64,000 nt of DNA from Amycolatopsis sp. NBC_01488 (GCF_036227105.1 NZ_CP109434.1:4654001-4718000), one strand, 5' to 3'. Counted from the first letter of the stretch, positions 7,880 through 16,845 are shown. The notes: generated by a model not told the origin, from the letters alone. Numbers and translations: made by a program.

Positions 7880-10834
7880 ATGACCGAGACGAACCTCCTC
7901 CCCGCGGGCACGGTCACCATCCTGTGCGCCGGCGACGCGCCCCCGGCCGCCTTCGCGACGCCCGAGGAAGCCCTCGCGGCGCTGACCGGCAGCCCCGCTG
8001 CCCTCCACACCGGCGACGCGCTGATCCGCGACGACGGCACCCCGGCCGGCCCCGCCGTCCGGCGCTGCGAACAGCTGCGTGAGCTGGCCGACGGCCGGAC
8101 GCTCGTCTCGGCCGCGACCGCGATGGCCCTCGACGGCGTCACCCTGCACGACCTCGGCGTCCACCGGCTGCCGGACCTCACCGCGCCGGAGCGGATCTTC
8201 CAGCTCGGCGGGACGCCCGCGCCGCTGCGGTCGCTCGACGCCGTCCCGAACAACCTCCCCGTGCAGCTGACCGGGTTCGTCGGCCGCGAGACCGAGGTCC
8301 GCGAAGTCCGGGGACGGCTGGCCGGTGGCCGGCTCGTCACGCTCGCCGGGCCGGGCGGCAGCGGCAAGACGCGGCTGGCCGCTCAGGTGGCGGCCGCGGC
8401 CGCCGGACGGTGGCCGGACGGCGTGTGGTGGGTCGAGCTGGACGCCGTCACCGGCCGCGCCGAGGTCGCCGAACTGGTCGCCACGACGCTCGGCGTGCCG
8501 GTGGAGCCGCACGCGGGCGCGGCCCGCTCGATTGCGACGGAGCTGCGGGACCGCCGGGTCCTGCTCTGCCTCGACAACTGCGAACAGGCCCTCGACGGCG
8601 CCGCGGACCTCGCCGTCGAGCTGCTCCGGGCGTGCCCCGAGGTCGCGCTGCTGACGACCAGCCGGGAGCCCGTCGGCGTGCCGGGGGAGACGGTCTTGCG
8701 GGTGCCGCCGCTGGCCGTCGAGGAGGCCGTCGCGCTGTTCGTCGAACGGGCCGGCGCGGTGCGGCCACTGTTCACTTTGGACACTTCGAGCGCGGCCGCC
8801 GTCCGGTCGGTCTGCGCCCGGCTCGACGGCATCCCGCTGGCCGTCGAGCTCGCCGCCGCGTGGCTCGGAACCCTTGCCCCGCACCAGATCGACGCCGGTC
8901 TCGACGACCGGTTCGCGCTGCTCACCCGCGGCCCGCGCGGGGTGCCGGCGCGGCAGCGGACCCTGGCCGCGTCGATCGCGTGGAGCCACGACCAGCTCGA
9001 CGACGAAGACCGCGCCGTGTTCCGCCGGCTGGCCGTCTTCGCCGGCGGGTTCACGCTCGACGCGGCGGGCGGCCCGGCCGTGCTGCCCGCACTGGGCCGG
9101 CTGGTCGACAAGTCCCTGGTACTGGCCGAAAACGGCCGCTACCGGATGCTGGAGACGTTGCGCGAGTACGCGGCGGCGAAGCTGGCCGAGGCGGGGGAGG
9201 CCGACGCCGCCCGCGACCGCCACCTCGACCACTTCCTCGCACTCGCCGAGGCCGCCGAACCCGACCTCGACCGGGACAAGGACGCCTGGCGCGCGCGGAT
9301 GGAACCCGAGCGTGACAACCTGCGTGCGGCCCTGGAATGGGGGCTGGCCAAGGAAGATCCGACGCGCGGACGGCGGCTCGCCGCGGCCGTCGCGTGGCTG
9401 TGGAACCTGCGGGGCCGCGGCCACGAGGGCCTGGCGTACCTGAAGCGCGCGGTCGCCCGCTGCCCGGACGAGCGTTCGCCGCTGCAGGCCCGGCTGCTCA
9501 CCGGGATGGGCCTGGTCGCGGACACGACCGCGCCGTTCGACTCCGAAGCCGCCCGGCTGGGCCTCGAGATCGCCACCGAACTCGGCGAAACGGGGCTGCG
9601 CGCGCGGTGCCTGTCGCTGTCGGCTCTTGGGCACCTCTACACCGACTTCGACGCCGCCTGGGACCTCGCCCTCGAAGCTGAGAAAGCCGCGGGAACGGAT
9701 GGCTTCGCCCGCGACAGTGCGTTGATGCTGCGCGGGATCGTCCTCCACGCCCGGGACCGGCACGACGAAGCCGACCCCCTGCTTGCCGAAGCGGCCGAAG
9801 GGCTGCTTCGCCGGGGCGATCGCGGCCTCGCGTCGACCGTCCTCAGTGCCCGGTCGGCGAGTGCGCTCGCGGCGGCGGACCTGCCGCGGGCGCGCGAACT
9901 CGCCGAGCGCGCCGTCGAGATCGCCGCGCCGCTCGGCGACTTCCACCGCGTCAACACCACGCTGTGCCGGCTGGCGATGGTGCACTGCCTGGCCGGCGAC
10001 GTCGACGCCGGATTCCGCGTGATGGAGCCGTTCCTGCGGCTCCTCGAGACCGCGGGCGACGTCTTCGTGCCGGGCATGGCGGGCGTGCTGGGCGAGCTGC
10101 ACCGGCGTCGCGGTGCGTGGGAAGAGGCCGCGCGCTGGTTCGAGCGCGAAGCCGTCCCCGGGACGTACATGGCGTCGCAGGGGCTCGCCGAACGCGGTGC
10201 CGTGCTGCGTGCGCTGGGCCGGGCCGAGGAGGCCGCGGAGGTGCTCGCCACCGCCGTCGAGCTGACCCGGCGCTGGGTCCTGCCGTCGGCCCTGGCCGAC
10301 GCCCTCGACCAGCAGGGCTACCTGGCCGGGCCGGAGCAGGCCGCCGAGTTGCACCACGAAGCGCTGACGCTGCGCGTCGACCACGGTCTTCGCCGGGGTG
10401 TCCTGGACAGCTTGGACGCGCTGACCACGCTGCTCGCCCGCACCGGCCGCGAGGCCGACGCCGCGCGGGTGCTCGTCTCGGCCACCCGCGCTCGCTCTGA
10501 CCTGGGCTTTCCGCGACGCCCGGCGGAGCAGGAGGAGCTGGACGCGCTCGGGCTCGCGACCGGCGACGCGCCGATGAGCCTCGACGACGTCCTCGCGTTC
10601 GTCCGCCGGACGCGAGGCGCGCGCGGCCGGCCGTCAAGCGGCTGGGGCAGCCTGACGCCGACCGAGCTGGCGGTCGTGAAGCTCGCGGCGGAGGGCTGCA
10701 CGAACCCGGAGATCGGCGCCCGGCTGTTCATGAGCCGCGGCACGGTGAAGACGCACCTCGCGCACGTCTACGCCAAGCTGGGCATCGCGAACCGCACCGA
10801 GCTGGCGACCGTCGCGGCACCGCACCTGGGCTGA
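7880..10834 (+). CDS. Large STAND-type LuxR regulator with cyclase-like N-terminus
   Basis: A 984-residue protein. Residues 1-112 look like a degenerate class III nucleotidyl-cyclase domain: the stretch HDLGVHRLPDLTAPERIFQL is typical of its C-terminal end, but I see no catalytic Asp pair. An NB-ARC-like ATPase follows, with Walker A AGPGGSGKT at about 156-164, a Walker B region ending LLCLDNCEQ, and a DLTTSREP-like sensor region. TPR-like helices fill about 400-880. The C-terminus is a LuxR/NarL helix-turn-helix (LTPTELAVVKLAAEGCTNPEIGA...). Such proteins are ATP-switched activators. The ATG at 7880 is used. It is convergent with the XRE gene (19-bp gap). The ligand and targets are unknown; the divergent NTF2-like gene is one candidate. 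Confidence 0.82.
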   Translation: MTETNLLPAGTVTILCAGDAPPAAFATPEEALAALTGSPAALHTGDALIRDDGTPAGPAVRRCEQLRELADGRTLVSAATAMALDGVTLHDLGVHRLPDLTAPERIFQLGGTPAPLRSLDAVPNNLPVQLTGFVGRETEVREVRGRLAGGRLVTLAGPGGSGKTRLAAQVAAAAAGRWPDGVWWVELDAVTGRAEVAELVATTLGVPVEPHAGAARSIATELRDRRVLLCLDNCEQALDGAADLAVELLRACPEVALLTTSREPVGVPGETVLRVPPLAVEEAVALFVERAGAVRPLFTLDTSSAAAVRSVCARLDGIPLAVELAAAWLGTLAPHQIDAGLDDRFALLTRGPRGVPARQRTLAASIAWSHDQLDDEDRAVFRRLAVFAGGFTLDAAGGPAVLPALGRLVDKSLVLAENGRYRMLETLREYAAAKLAEAGEADAARDRHLDHFLALAEAAEPDLDRDKDAWRARMEPERDNLRAALEWGLAKEDPTRGRRLAAAVAWLWNLRGRGHEGLAYLKRAVARCPDERSPLQARLLTGMGLVADTTAPFDSEAARLGLEIATELGETGLRARCLSLSALGHLYTDFDAAWDLALEAEKAAGTDGFARDSALMLRGIVLHARDRHDEADPLLAEAAEGLLRRGDRGLASTVLSARSASALAAADLPRARELAERAVEIAAPLGDFHRVNTTLCRLAMVHCLAGDVDAGFRVMEPFLRLLETAGDVFVPGMAGVLGELHRRRGAWEEAARWFEREAVPGTYMASQGLAERGAVLRALGRAEEAAEVLATAVELTRRWVLPSALADALDQQGYLAGPEQAAELHHEALTLRVDHGLRRGVLDSLDALTTLLARTGREADAARVLVSATRARSDLGFPRRPAEQEELDALGLATGDAPMSLDDVLAFVRRTRGARGRPSSGWGSLTPTELAVVKLAAEGCTNPEIGARLFMSRGTVKTHLAHVYAKLGIANRTELATVAAPHLG

Positions 10835-10853
10835 CGCCGACCGTCGGGGTACG

Positions 10854-11780
10854 TCAGTCCCAGTCGATGCCGAAGACGCCGGGGCCGAAGTCCAGGGCCA
10901 CCGCGTGCACGCCGTCGCCGCCGTCGAGCTTGAGCGGGCGCCGGGTGCGGGACCCGGTGCCGCCGCCCCGGGCGTACTGCCAGCAGCGGTCGGGGGCCGT
11001 GCCCGGCGCGAACCGGACCTCCAGCAGGTACTCGCGGACCGGACGCCGGAACTCGCGGTAGTAGGTGTTGCGGCACTCCGGGTACGGCGGGCCGCCGTTG
11101 GTCAGCGTGTACTCGATCAGGTGCGTCTCGCCGCGGTCGATCGGCTGGTCGAAGATCAGCTCGGCGACGATCAGGCCGTGCGCCTCGTCCACCTCGGCGC
11201 GGCCGACGCGGCAGTTGCGCACCGCGTGCAGGTCCGGCGCGCCGGCCGCCGGGTCGTCCTGGGTGTAGACGAGCAGCCAGCGGTCCTGGCCGTCCGCGCC
11301 TGCCTGGAACACCGCGCGCGCGGTGACCGCGCGCTGGCCGCCGTCCGCGGCGATCTCGCACAGGTCGTGCAGCCCGACCAGCTTCAGCGGGTGCTGGCGT
11401 TCGAGCGCGTCCGGCGCGCCGACCTTGTCCAGCAGCGGCTGCAGCGTCTCGCGGGGGAACGTCAGGGGTTCGCCGCCCGCCTGGCGCTTGCCGGCACCGC
11501 CGCGCGGCCGGGGCGGCGGCAGCAGGCCGAGCAACGACCCGGCGGGGACGTCGAGGATCTCTTCCAGCGTGCGGACGGCGGAAATCGAGCTCGGCCGCTC
11601 GGGCTGGCGCTTGCCGGACTGCCAATAACTGAGGGCGGTGACGCTGACGACGACGCCGCGGGCGCGCAGCCGCGCCTGGATCCGGTCGAGCGAGAGCCCG
11701 CTCGTGGCGATCGCCGCGCGCAGGTGGGTGGCGAACGCGGTGCGCTCACCCTGCTGACCGCCCGCCGTGCTGCCCGCCAT
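10854..11780 (-). CDS. XRE-type helix-turn-helix regulator with C-terminal effector-like domain
   Basis: A 308-residue protein. The N-terminal helix-turn-helix spans about residues 13-85, including the LSLDRIQARL and VSVTALSYWQSGKRQPERP segments. An unassigned C-terminal domain of ~200 residues follows, with a beta-rich GETHLIEYTLTNGGPPYPE stretch. This layout recurs in Pseudonocardiaceae and often accompanies developmental or antibiotic regulation, but no function is proven here. It starts with ATG at 11780 and is divergent from the SDR gene. A 12-bp inverted repeat 47-139 bp upstream is a plausible autoregulatory site. Confidence 0.75.
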   Translation of the reverse strand: MAGSTAGGQQGERTAFATHLRAAIATSGLSLDRIQARLRARGVVVSVTALSYWQSGKRQPERPSSISAVRTLEEILDVPAGSLLGLLPPPRPRGGAGKRQAGGEPLTFPRETLQPLLDKVGAPDALERQHPLKLVGLHDLCEIAADGGQRAVTARAVFQAGADGQDRWLLVYTQDDPAAGAPDLHAVRNCRVGRAEVDEAHGLIVAELIFDQPIDRGETHLIEYTLTNGGPPYPECRNTYYREFRRPVREYLLEVRFAPGTAPDRCWQYARGGGTGSRTRRPLKLDGGDGVHAVALDFGPGVFGIDWD

Positions 11781-11826
11781 GGCCGACCCGCCCCGTAACG
11801 CCCCCGACGATCCCCGACACGGTGCA

Positions 11827-11919
11827 CGTTACCAATCCGGCCGAAAGCAGGCGGACACGGTCCGCGGCCGATCTGCCCAAGTGCCGGTTTCCGCCGTGGC
11901 TGCTGTCGGATTGGTAACG
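11827..11919. promoter_or_regulatory. 12-bp perfect inverted repeat upstream of the XRE regulator
   Basis: CGTTACCAATCC (11827-11838) is repeated in inverted form as GGATTGGTAACG (11908-11919), 69 bp apart, within the 468-bp non-coding stretch 11781-12248. The arms are AT-richer than the surroundings and flank the region where the leftward XRE promoter should lie. This suggests two operator half-sites, possibly looped. The remainder of the stretch holds the hairpin at 12181-12220 and no gene I can support. Confidence 0.5.
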
Positions 11920-12180
11920 AATGGCACAGCAGCAGGATCTTCTGCCCTCCTCGCCGGGACGGCCGGTGGTCCGGGGCCGCGCGTCCACTCGGGCGAACGG
12001 GCTAGTACTGGCAACTGTGAACCATTGCCCCGGCCTGGGCGGACGCGCTTGTATGACTTGCCCGCGCCGGTGGCTCCGCCTCCCCCCTCACGGCCCATCC
12101 GGGTGCGGGCGACAGCCGTGGACGAACGGCTCCGGCTCACCCGGCCGCGTTGTGCGACCGGTCGGGGTGGCCGCGCGATG

Positions 12181-12220
12181 ACCGGTGGCCCGGCGACGCC
12201 CCCAGCGCCGGGCCACCGGT
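12181..12220. terminator. Strong perfect hairpin in the leader of the SDR gene
   Basis: Fifteen perfectly paired bases (12181-12195 with 12206-12220) close a 10-nt C-rich loop, followed by CTTATTA. The ATG of the SDR gene is only 29 bp downstream and the gene on the other side is divergent, so this is not an ordinary end-of-gene terminator. It may terminate an unseen leftover transcript, act as an attenuator, or insulate the two promoters. A small TACC-N4-GGTA palindrome (12226-12237) sits just after it. Confidence 0.6.
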
Positions 12221-12248
12221 CTTATTACCAGCGGGTAGCATCCCGGAC

Positions 12249-13001
12249 ATGACGATCCGGAAGAACATCCTGATCACCGGCGCGAGCAGCGGGTTGGGCG
12301 AAGGCATGGCCCGCCAGTTCGCCGCGAGAGGACGCAACCTCGCACTCTGCGCGCGGCGCACCGACCGGCTCGAAAAGCTGGCCGCCGAGCTGACCGCGGC
12401 GCACCCCGGGATCAAGGTCGTCACGCGCAAGCTCGACGTCACCGACCACGACAGCGTCTTCGCGGTCTTCGAGGAGTTCCGCGCCGAGCTGGGGTCCCTC
12501 GACCGGGTGATCGTGAACGCCGGGCTCGGCAAGGGGCAGCCGGTCGGCAAGGGCCGCTTCGACGCCAACCGGCAGACCCTCGAGGTCAACTTCGTCGCGG
12601 CCGCCGCCCAGATCGAGGCCGCCGCCGGGATCTTCCGCGCGCAGGGCGCCGGGCACCTCGCCGTCGTCTCGTCGTTCAGCGCGATCCGCGGCCTGCCGGG
12701 CAACTTGACCGCGTACGCCGCTTCGAAGGCCGGGATCTCGGCGTTCGTCGACGGCACGCGGCTGGAACTGAAGCGCAAGGGCATCGCGGTCACCGACATC
12801 CGGCCGGGGTACATCGAGTCCGAGATGAACGACCGGATCGGCCGGAACCCGTTGCTGGCCAAGGCCGAGAGCGGCGCGCGGGCGCTGGCCAAGGCGGTCG
12901 AGGCCGAGCGGGCGCGGGCCTACGTCCCGGCGTGGCCGTGGGTGCCGTTGAGCCTCGCGATGCGCGTGGTGCCGGCCTCGGTGCTGCGGAGGTTCGCGTG
13001 A
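12249..13001 (+). CDS. Short-chain dehydrogenase/reductase
   Basis: A 250-residue classical SDR. It has the NAD(P)-binding TGASSGLGEG, the NAG segment in VIVNAGLGKG, the catalytic Ser in VVSSFSAIRG, and YAASKAG with the catalytic Tyr and Lys. A C-terminal hydrophobic stretch (WPWVPLSLAMRVVPASVL) suggests membrane contact, as in lipid-acting SDRs. It starts at ATG 12249, and its TGA overlaps the GTG of the phosphotransferase gene by 4 bp, so the two are translationally coupled. The substrate is unknown; its neighbours suggest acyl or hydroxyacyl metabolism. Confidence 0.82.
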   Translation: MTIRKNILITGASSGLGEGMARQFAARGRNLALCARRTDRLEKLAAELTAAHPGIKVVTRKLDVTDHDSVFAVFEEFRAELGSLDRVIVNAGLGKGQPVGKGRFDANRQTLEVNFVAAAAQIEAAAGIFRAQGAGHLAVVSSFSAIRGLPGNLTAYAASKAGISAFVDGTRLELKRKGIAVTDIRPGYIESEMNDRIGRNPLLAKAESGARALAKAVEAERARAYVPAWPWVPLSLAMRVVPASVLRRFA

Positions 13002-14053
13002 CGACCATCGAGGTGCGCGAGGAAGACGCCTTCGACGCGGCCGCGGTGCACGCCTGGCTGGCCGAGCGGGTCGAGGGCCTCGGCGACGAGCCGCCGAGCG
13101 TCCGGCAGTTCCCCGGCGGCGCGTCCAACCTGACCTACCTGCTGACCTACCCCGGCCGCGAGCTGATCCTGCGCCGCCCGCCGGCCGGCCACAAGGCGGC
13201 GTCGGCGCACGACATGCGGCGCGAGTACCGCGTGCAGCACGCGCTGAAGCCGGTGTTCCCGTACGTGCCGCGGATGCTGGCGTTCGGCGACGACCCGGCC
13301 GTGCTCGGCGGCGACTTCTACGTCATGGAGAAGCTCGACGGCCTGATCCTGCGCGGCGACCTGCCGGCGGGCATGACGCTGACGCCCGAGCAGACGCGCG
13401 AGCTGTCCGGCAAGGTCGTCGACCGGCTCGTGGACCTGCACGCCGTCGACGTCGAGAAGGCCGGGCTGGCCGACCTCGGCAAGGGCGCGGGGTACGTCGA
13501 GCGGCAGATCCGCGGCTGGTCGGACCGGTACGCCGCGGCGCGCACGGACAACGTCGGCGACTTCGCCGAGGTCCGCTCGTGGCTGGCTTCGAATCAGCCC
13601 GGCGAGGTCAAGATCTGCCTGATCCACAACGACTACCGGCTCGACAACCTGGTCCTCGACGGGCCGTCGACGCTGAACATCGTCGGCGTCCTCGACTGGG
13701 AGATGGCCACGCTCGGCGACCCGCTGATGGAGCTGGGCAGCATGCTCGCCTACTGGGTCGAGGCCGGGGACGACGACGTCATGCAGGCGAGCCGCCGTCA
13801 GCCGACGCACCTGCCGGGGACGTTCACGCGCGAGGAATTCGTCACGCGGTACGCGGAAAAGACGGGCCTGCCGATCGGCGACTGGCGGTTCTACGAGGTC
13901 TACGGTCTGTTCCGGCTCGCCGCGGTGCTGCAGCAGCTGTACCGGCGCTACCACGACGGCGCCACCCGCAACCCGGCGTTCAAGGACTTCTGGCAGTTCG
14001 TCGGGTACCTCGACTGGCGCTGCCGCGAGATCATCGCGAAGGGACGGGTCTGA
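12998..14053 (+). CDS. Phosphotransferase (APH/ACAD10-like kinase fold)
   Basis: A 351-residue aminoglycoside-phosphotransferase-fold protein of the group usually found beside acyl-CoA dehydrogenase and SDR genes. The visible motifs are FPGGASNLTYLLTY (nucleotide loop), ELILRRPP with a basic residue, CLIHNDYRLDNLVL (catalytic HxDxxxxN), and GVLDWEMATLGDP (metal-binding DxE). By analogy with ACAD10/11 N-terminal domains it may phosphorylate hydroxylated acyl compounds; antibiotic resistance is unlikely. The GTG start overlaps the SDR stop, and its TGA abuts the GTG of the phosphatase gene, so SDR-kinase-phosphatase form a tight operon. Confidence 0.82.
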   Translation: MTTIEVREEDAFDAAAVHAWLAERVEGLGDEPPSVRQFPGGASNLTYLLTYPGRELILRRPPAGHKAASAHDMRREYRVQHALKPVFPYVPRMLAFGDDPAVLGGDFYVMEKLDGLILRGDLPAGMTLTPEQTRELSGKVVDRLVDLHAVDVEKAGLADLGKGAGYVERQIRGWSDRYAAARTDNVGDFAEVRSWLASNQPGEVKICLIHNDYRLDNLVLDGPSTLNIVGVLDWEMATLGDPLMELGSMLAYWVEAGDDDVMQASRRQPTHLPGTFTREEFVTRYAEKTGLPIGDWRFYEVYGLFRLAAVLQQLYRRYHDGATRNPAFKDFWQFVGYLDWRCREIIAKGRV

Positions 14054-14710
14054 GTGGGCGCGATCTACCTGGTCCGGCACGGGCAGGCGTCGTTCGGCGC
14101 CGAGGACTACGACGCGCTGTCGCCGCGCGGCTTCGAACAGTCCACTGTGGTCGGTGCGGAACTGCTGCGGCGCGAGGTCTCGTTCAGCCAGGTCCGGTCG
14201 GGAACGCTGGCGCGGCAGCGGGACACCGCGGCGACGGCGCTGAAGGTGCTCGGCGCGGTCGTCCCGGTCGTCGAGGACCCGCGCTGGAACGAGTACGACC
14301 ATGTCGACATCGCGCTGCACCACGCCGGGGGTGCGCCGCAGGAGGATTCCCGCGCGTACCAAGGGGTTCTCGACGCGGCCCTGACGGCGTGGACTTCGGC
14401 GGGCGCCGCCGGGCCGTGCGCCGAGACGTGGCCCGCGTTCCTCGCGCGCTGTCGCGGGGCGCTCGAAGACCTGGTGGCGTCGCTGGGCAAGGGCGAGCAC
14501 GCGGTCGTGTTCACCTCCGGCGGCGTGATCGCCACGCTCTGCGGCCTGCTCATGGGCACGCCCGAAGCCGGGCTGCTCAAGCTCAACCGCGTCACGGTCA
14601 ACGGCGGCATCACGAAGCTGGTGTCCGGCCGCGGCGGCGTCACGATGCTGTCCTTCAACGAGCACCCGCACTTCGAGGCCGACGCGGCTTCGCTGCTCAC
14701 CTACCGGTAG
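14054..14710 (+). CDS. Histidine phosphatase family protein
   Basis: A 218-residue member of the phosphoglycerate-mutase-like histidine phosphatase superfamily. The nucleophile motif IYLVRHGQASFG comes right at the N-terminus, an Arg follows in VRSGTLARQRDTA, and VVFTSGGVIA occupies the second-His region, where the usual His is replaced by Ser/Gly. This last point needs an alignment. It starts with GTG immediately after the kinase stop. Pairing a phosphatase with a kinase suggests a phosphorylated intermediate is made and removed in the same pathway; that is inference. Confidence 0.8.
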   Translation: MGAIYLVRHGQASFGAEDYDALSPRGFEQSTVVGAELLRREVSFSQVRSGTLARQRDTAATALKVLGAVVPVVEDPRWNEYDHVDIALHHAGGAPQEDSRAYQGVLDAALTAWTSAGAAGPCAETWPAFLARCRGALEDLVASLGKGEHAVVFTSGGVIATLCGLLMGTPEAGLLKLNRVTVNGGITKLVSGRGGVTMLSFNEHPHFEADAASLLTYR

Positions 14711-14720
14711 GAGACGTTCG

Positions 14721-15638
14721 ATGCGGTTCGGCGAGGTCACGGTCATCCCGGTGAACGGGCACGGCCCGGAGGACGTCGTGGTCGACGGCGAAGGCCGGAT
14801 CTACACCGGCGTCGACGACGGCCGGATCCTGCGCCTGTCGCCCGACGGCAAGCGCATCGACGTCATCGCCGACACGGGCGGGCGGCCGCTGGGACTGGAG
14901 CTGTACGGCGACGACGAGCTGCTGATCTGCGACGCGCGGGCGGGCCTGCTGGTGCTGCCGCTGTCGGGTGGCTCGCCTTCGGTGCTGGCAACGTCGGCGC
15001 TGGGGCTCGACTTCGTGTTCTGCAACAACGCGGCGGTGGCGGCCGACGGCACGGTCTACTTCACGGATTCGTCGCGCCGTTTCGGCATCGACCACTGGCG
15101 CGACGACCTGATCGAGCAGACCGCGGGCGGCCGCTTGCTCCGGCGCGCCCCGGACGGGTCCATCGACCTCCTCCTCGACGGCCTGCAGTTCGCGAACGGC
15201 GTGGCACTGGCCCCGGACGAGTCGTTCGTGGCGGTGGCGGAGACGGGCGCGTGCCGGGTGTCGCGGGTGTGGCTGCGCGACGGCCGGTCCGACGTGTTCG
15301 TCGACGGGCTGTGGGGCTTCCCGGACAACATCTCGACGGGCACGGACGGCCTGATCTGGATCACGCAGGCGTCCCCGAAGGTCAAGGCGCTCGACGCCGT
15401 GCGCCGGCTGCCCGCGTTCCTGCGGGCGGGGATCCGCGCGTTGCCGACGTCGCTGCAGCCGAAGCCGGGCCGCGAGGTGGGCGTCCTGGGCGTCGCGGCG
15501 GACGGCAAGGTGGAGCGCGAACTGCGCGGCGAGATCGCCGGGTTCCACATGCTGGTGGGCGTGCGCGAGTGGCAGGGCAAGCTGTACTTCGGCTCGCTGG
15601 AGGAGGACGCGATCGCGGTGACGCCTACCATCGGGTGA
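14721..15638 (+). CDS. SMP-30/gluconolactonase/strictosidine-synthase-like beta-propeller protein
   Basis: A 305-residue beta-propeller hydrolase-like protein. It has the repeated blade motifs of the SMP-30 superfamily: GPEDVVVDGEGRIYTG, VAADGTVYFTDSS, LQFANGVALAPDESFVAVAET and WGFPDNISTGTDGLIWI. Family members hydrolyse lactones or phosphoesters with a metal held by Glu, Asn and Asp; the matching Glu18-region, FANG and PDN positions are present. There is no signal peptide. It begins 10 bp after the phosphatase gene. Its stop overlaps the ATG of the VOC gene (TGATG), so it belongs to the same rightward operon. Confidence 0.82.
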   Translation: MRFGEVTVIPVNGHGPEDVVVDGEGRIYTGVDDGRILRLSPDGKRIDVIADTGGRPLGLELYGDDELLICDARAGLLVLPLSGGSPSVLATSALGLDFVFCNNAAVAADGTVYFTDSSRRFGIDHWRDDLIEQTAGGRLLRRAPDGSIDLLLDGLQFANGVALAPDESFVAVAETGACRVSRVWLRDGRSDVFVDGLWGFPDNISTGTDGLIWITQASPKVKALDAVRRLPAFLRAGIRALPTSLQPKPGREVGVLGVAADGKVERELRGEIAGFHMLVGVREWQGKLYFGSLEEDAIAVTPTIG

Positions 15639-16021
15639 TGCTGACCAACCTCCGGTTCGAATCGCGTCTCCCCACCCAGGACCTCGACCGCGCGCGGCGC
15701 TGGTACAGCGAAAAGCTGGGCCTCGAGCCGTCCGAAGAGCGCGAAGGCGGCCTGCGGTACGAAGGCGTGTCGGGCGTCTTCTGCCTGTACGCGTCCGCGG
15801 GCGCGTCCGACGGTTCGTTCACGCAGATGGGGTGCTACGTCGACGACCTCGAAGCGTCGGTCGCGGCGCTGCGCGAGCGGGGCGTGGTGTTCGAAGACTA
15901 CGGGGACGCCGGCATCGTCGAGATCCCCGGGAACTACCCGAGCAAGGGCAGCGGCGAGCGCGCGGCGTGGTTCCGCGACAGCGAAGGCAACCTGATCGGC
16001 CTCGCCCAGATCGTGCCCTAG
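15638..16021 (+). CDS. VOC superfamily protein (glyoxalase/bleomycin-resistance fold)
   Basis: A 127-residue protein of the vicinal-oxygen-chelate type. It shows the beta-alpha-beta signature MLTNLRFESRLPTQDLDRARRWYSEKLGLEP (shown in parts) and the C-terminal WFRDSEGNLIGLAQ with the conserved Glu/Asp-rich metal region. The ATG at 15638 overlaps the preceding stop (TGATG). The expected metal ligands are incomplete to my eye, so it may be a binding protein rather than an enzyme. It is convergent with the enoyl-CoA hydratase gene (4-bp overlap). Function unknown. Confidence 0.75.
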   Translation: MLTNLRFESRLPTQDLDRARRWYSEKLGLEPSEEREGGLRYEGVSGVFCLYASAGASDGSFTQMGCYVDDLEASVAALRERGVVFEDYGDAGIVEIPGNYPSKGSGERAAWFRDSEGNLIGLAQIVP

Positions 16022-16845
16022 CGGCCGGTCCAGCGGGGTTCGCGCCCGGCGGACCAGGCCGCGTAGAACTCCTTGTGGTCCTTCGCCGTCATCAGCAGTG
16101 CCTGTGTCATCGCTTCCAGCTCGATCGCGCTGCCCAGGTCCATGTCCAGCTCGCGGGTCAGCAGCACCTTCGTCGTCGCGTACGCCAGCGCCGGGCCGTC
16201 CGCCAGGCGGCGCGCCAGCGCGGAAGCGGTGGCGGGCAGATCGGCGTCCGGGACCACCTGGGAAGCCAGCCCGATCTCCGAAGCACGGGACGCGGAGACC
16301 TTGTCGCCCAGGATCAGCAGCTCCGTCGCCCGGCCCAGGCCCACCAGGCGCGGCAGGAGGTAGGCCGAGCCCATGTCCGCGCCGGCCAGGCCGACCTTCG
16401 TGAACAGGAACGCGAACTTCGCCGACTCCGCCAGCAGCCGGAAGTCGCTGGCCAGCGCGATCACCGAGCCCGCGCCCGCCGCGACGCCGTTGACCGCCGC
16501 GATCACCGGCAGCGGGCACTCGCGCAGCGCCTTCACCACCGCGCCCGTCATGCGGGTGAACTCCAGCAGCTCCGCCGTCTCGAACTTCTGCAGCTCGCCG
16601 ATGATCTCCTCGACGTCGCCGCCGGAGCAGAACCCGCGGCCCTGCCCGGTGATCACCAGCACCCGCACGTCCTCGTGCTGCGGCAGCTCGACGACGAGGT
16701 CCCGCAGGTCGGCGTAGACGTCGAAGGTCAGCGCGTTCAGCTTCTCCGGCCGGGTGAACGTCACCGTGGCGACGCCGTCGGCCACCGAGAAGCCGAAGTG
16801 CTCCCACTCCTTCGTCAGCGGTGCGGTCGCGCGGAACGGGCTCAT
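16018..16845 (-). CDS. Enoyl-CoA hydratase/isomerase family protein
   Basis: A 275-residue crotonase-fold protein. It has the CoA-binding loop FTRPEKLNALTFDV, the oxyanion loop GQGRGFCSGGDVEEI, and NGVAAGAGSVIALASD. One of the expected catalytic Glu positions sits in KVGLAGADMGSAYLLPRLVG, where the pattern carries Asp, so dehydratase versus another crotonase activity is open. It starts with ATG at 16845, overlapping the SDR stop by 4 bp, and is the last gene of the leftward operon with the aryl-CoA ligase. In that setting it may hydrate an unsaturated ring-derived acyl-CoA from anthraniloyl-CoA (inference). Confidence 0.85.
   Translation of the reverse strand: MSPFRATAPLTKEWEHFGFSVADGVATVTFTRPEKLNALTFDVYADLRDLVVELPQHEDVRVLVITGQGRGFCSGGDVEEIIGELQKFETAELLEFTRMTGAVVKALRECPLPVIAAVNGVAAGAGSVIALASDFRLLAESAKFAFLFTKVGLAGADMGSAYLLPRLVGLGRATELLILGDKVSASRASEIGLASQVVPDADLPATASALARRLADGPALAYATTKVLLTRELDMDLGSAIELEAMTQALLMTAKDHKEFYAAWSAGREPRWTGR

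Noticed and set aside
7481..10384. A 967-residue open frame on the minus strand across the LuxR-type gene
   Set aside because: It is an antisense shadow caused by high GC; the plus-strand protein has clear Walker, TPR and LuxR motifs. Only the last ~107 codons (NTF2-like) look real.
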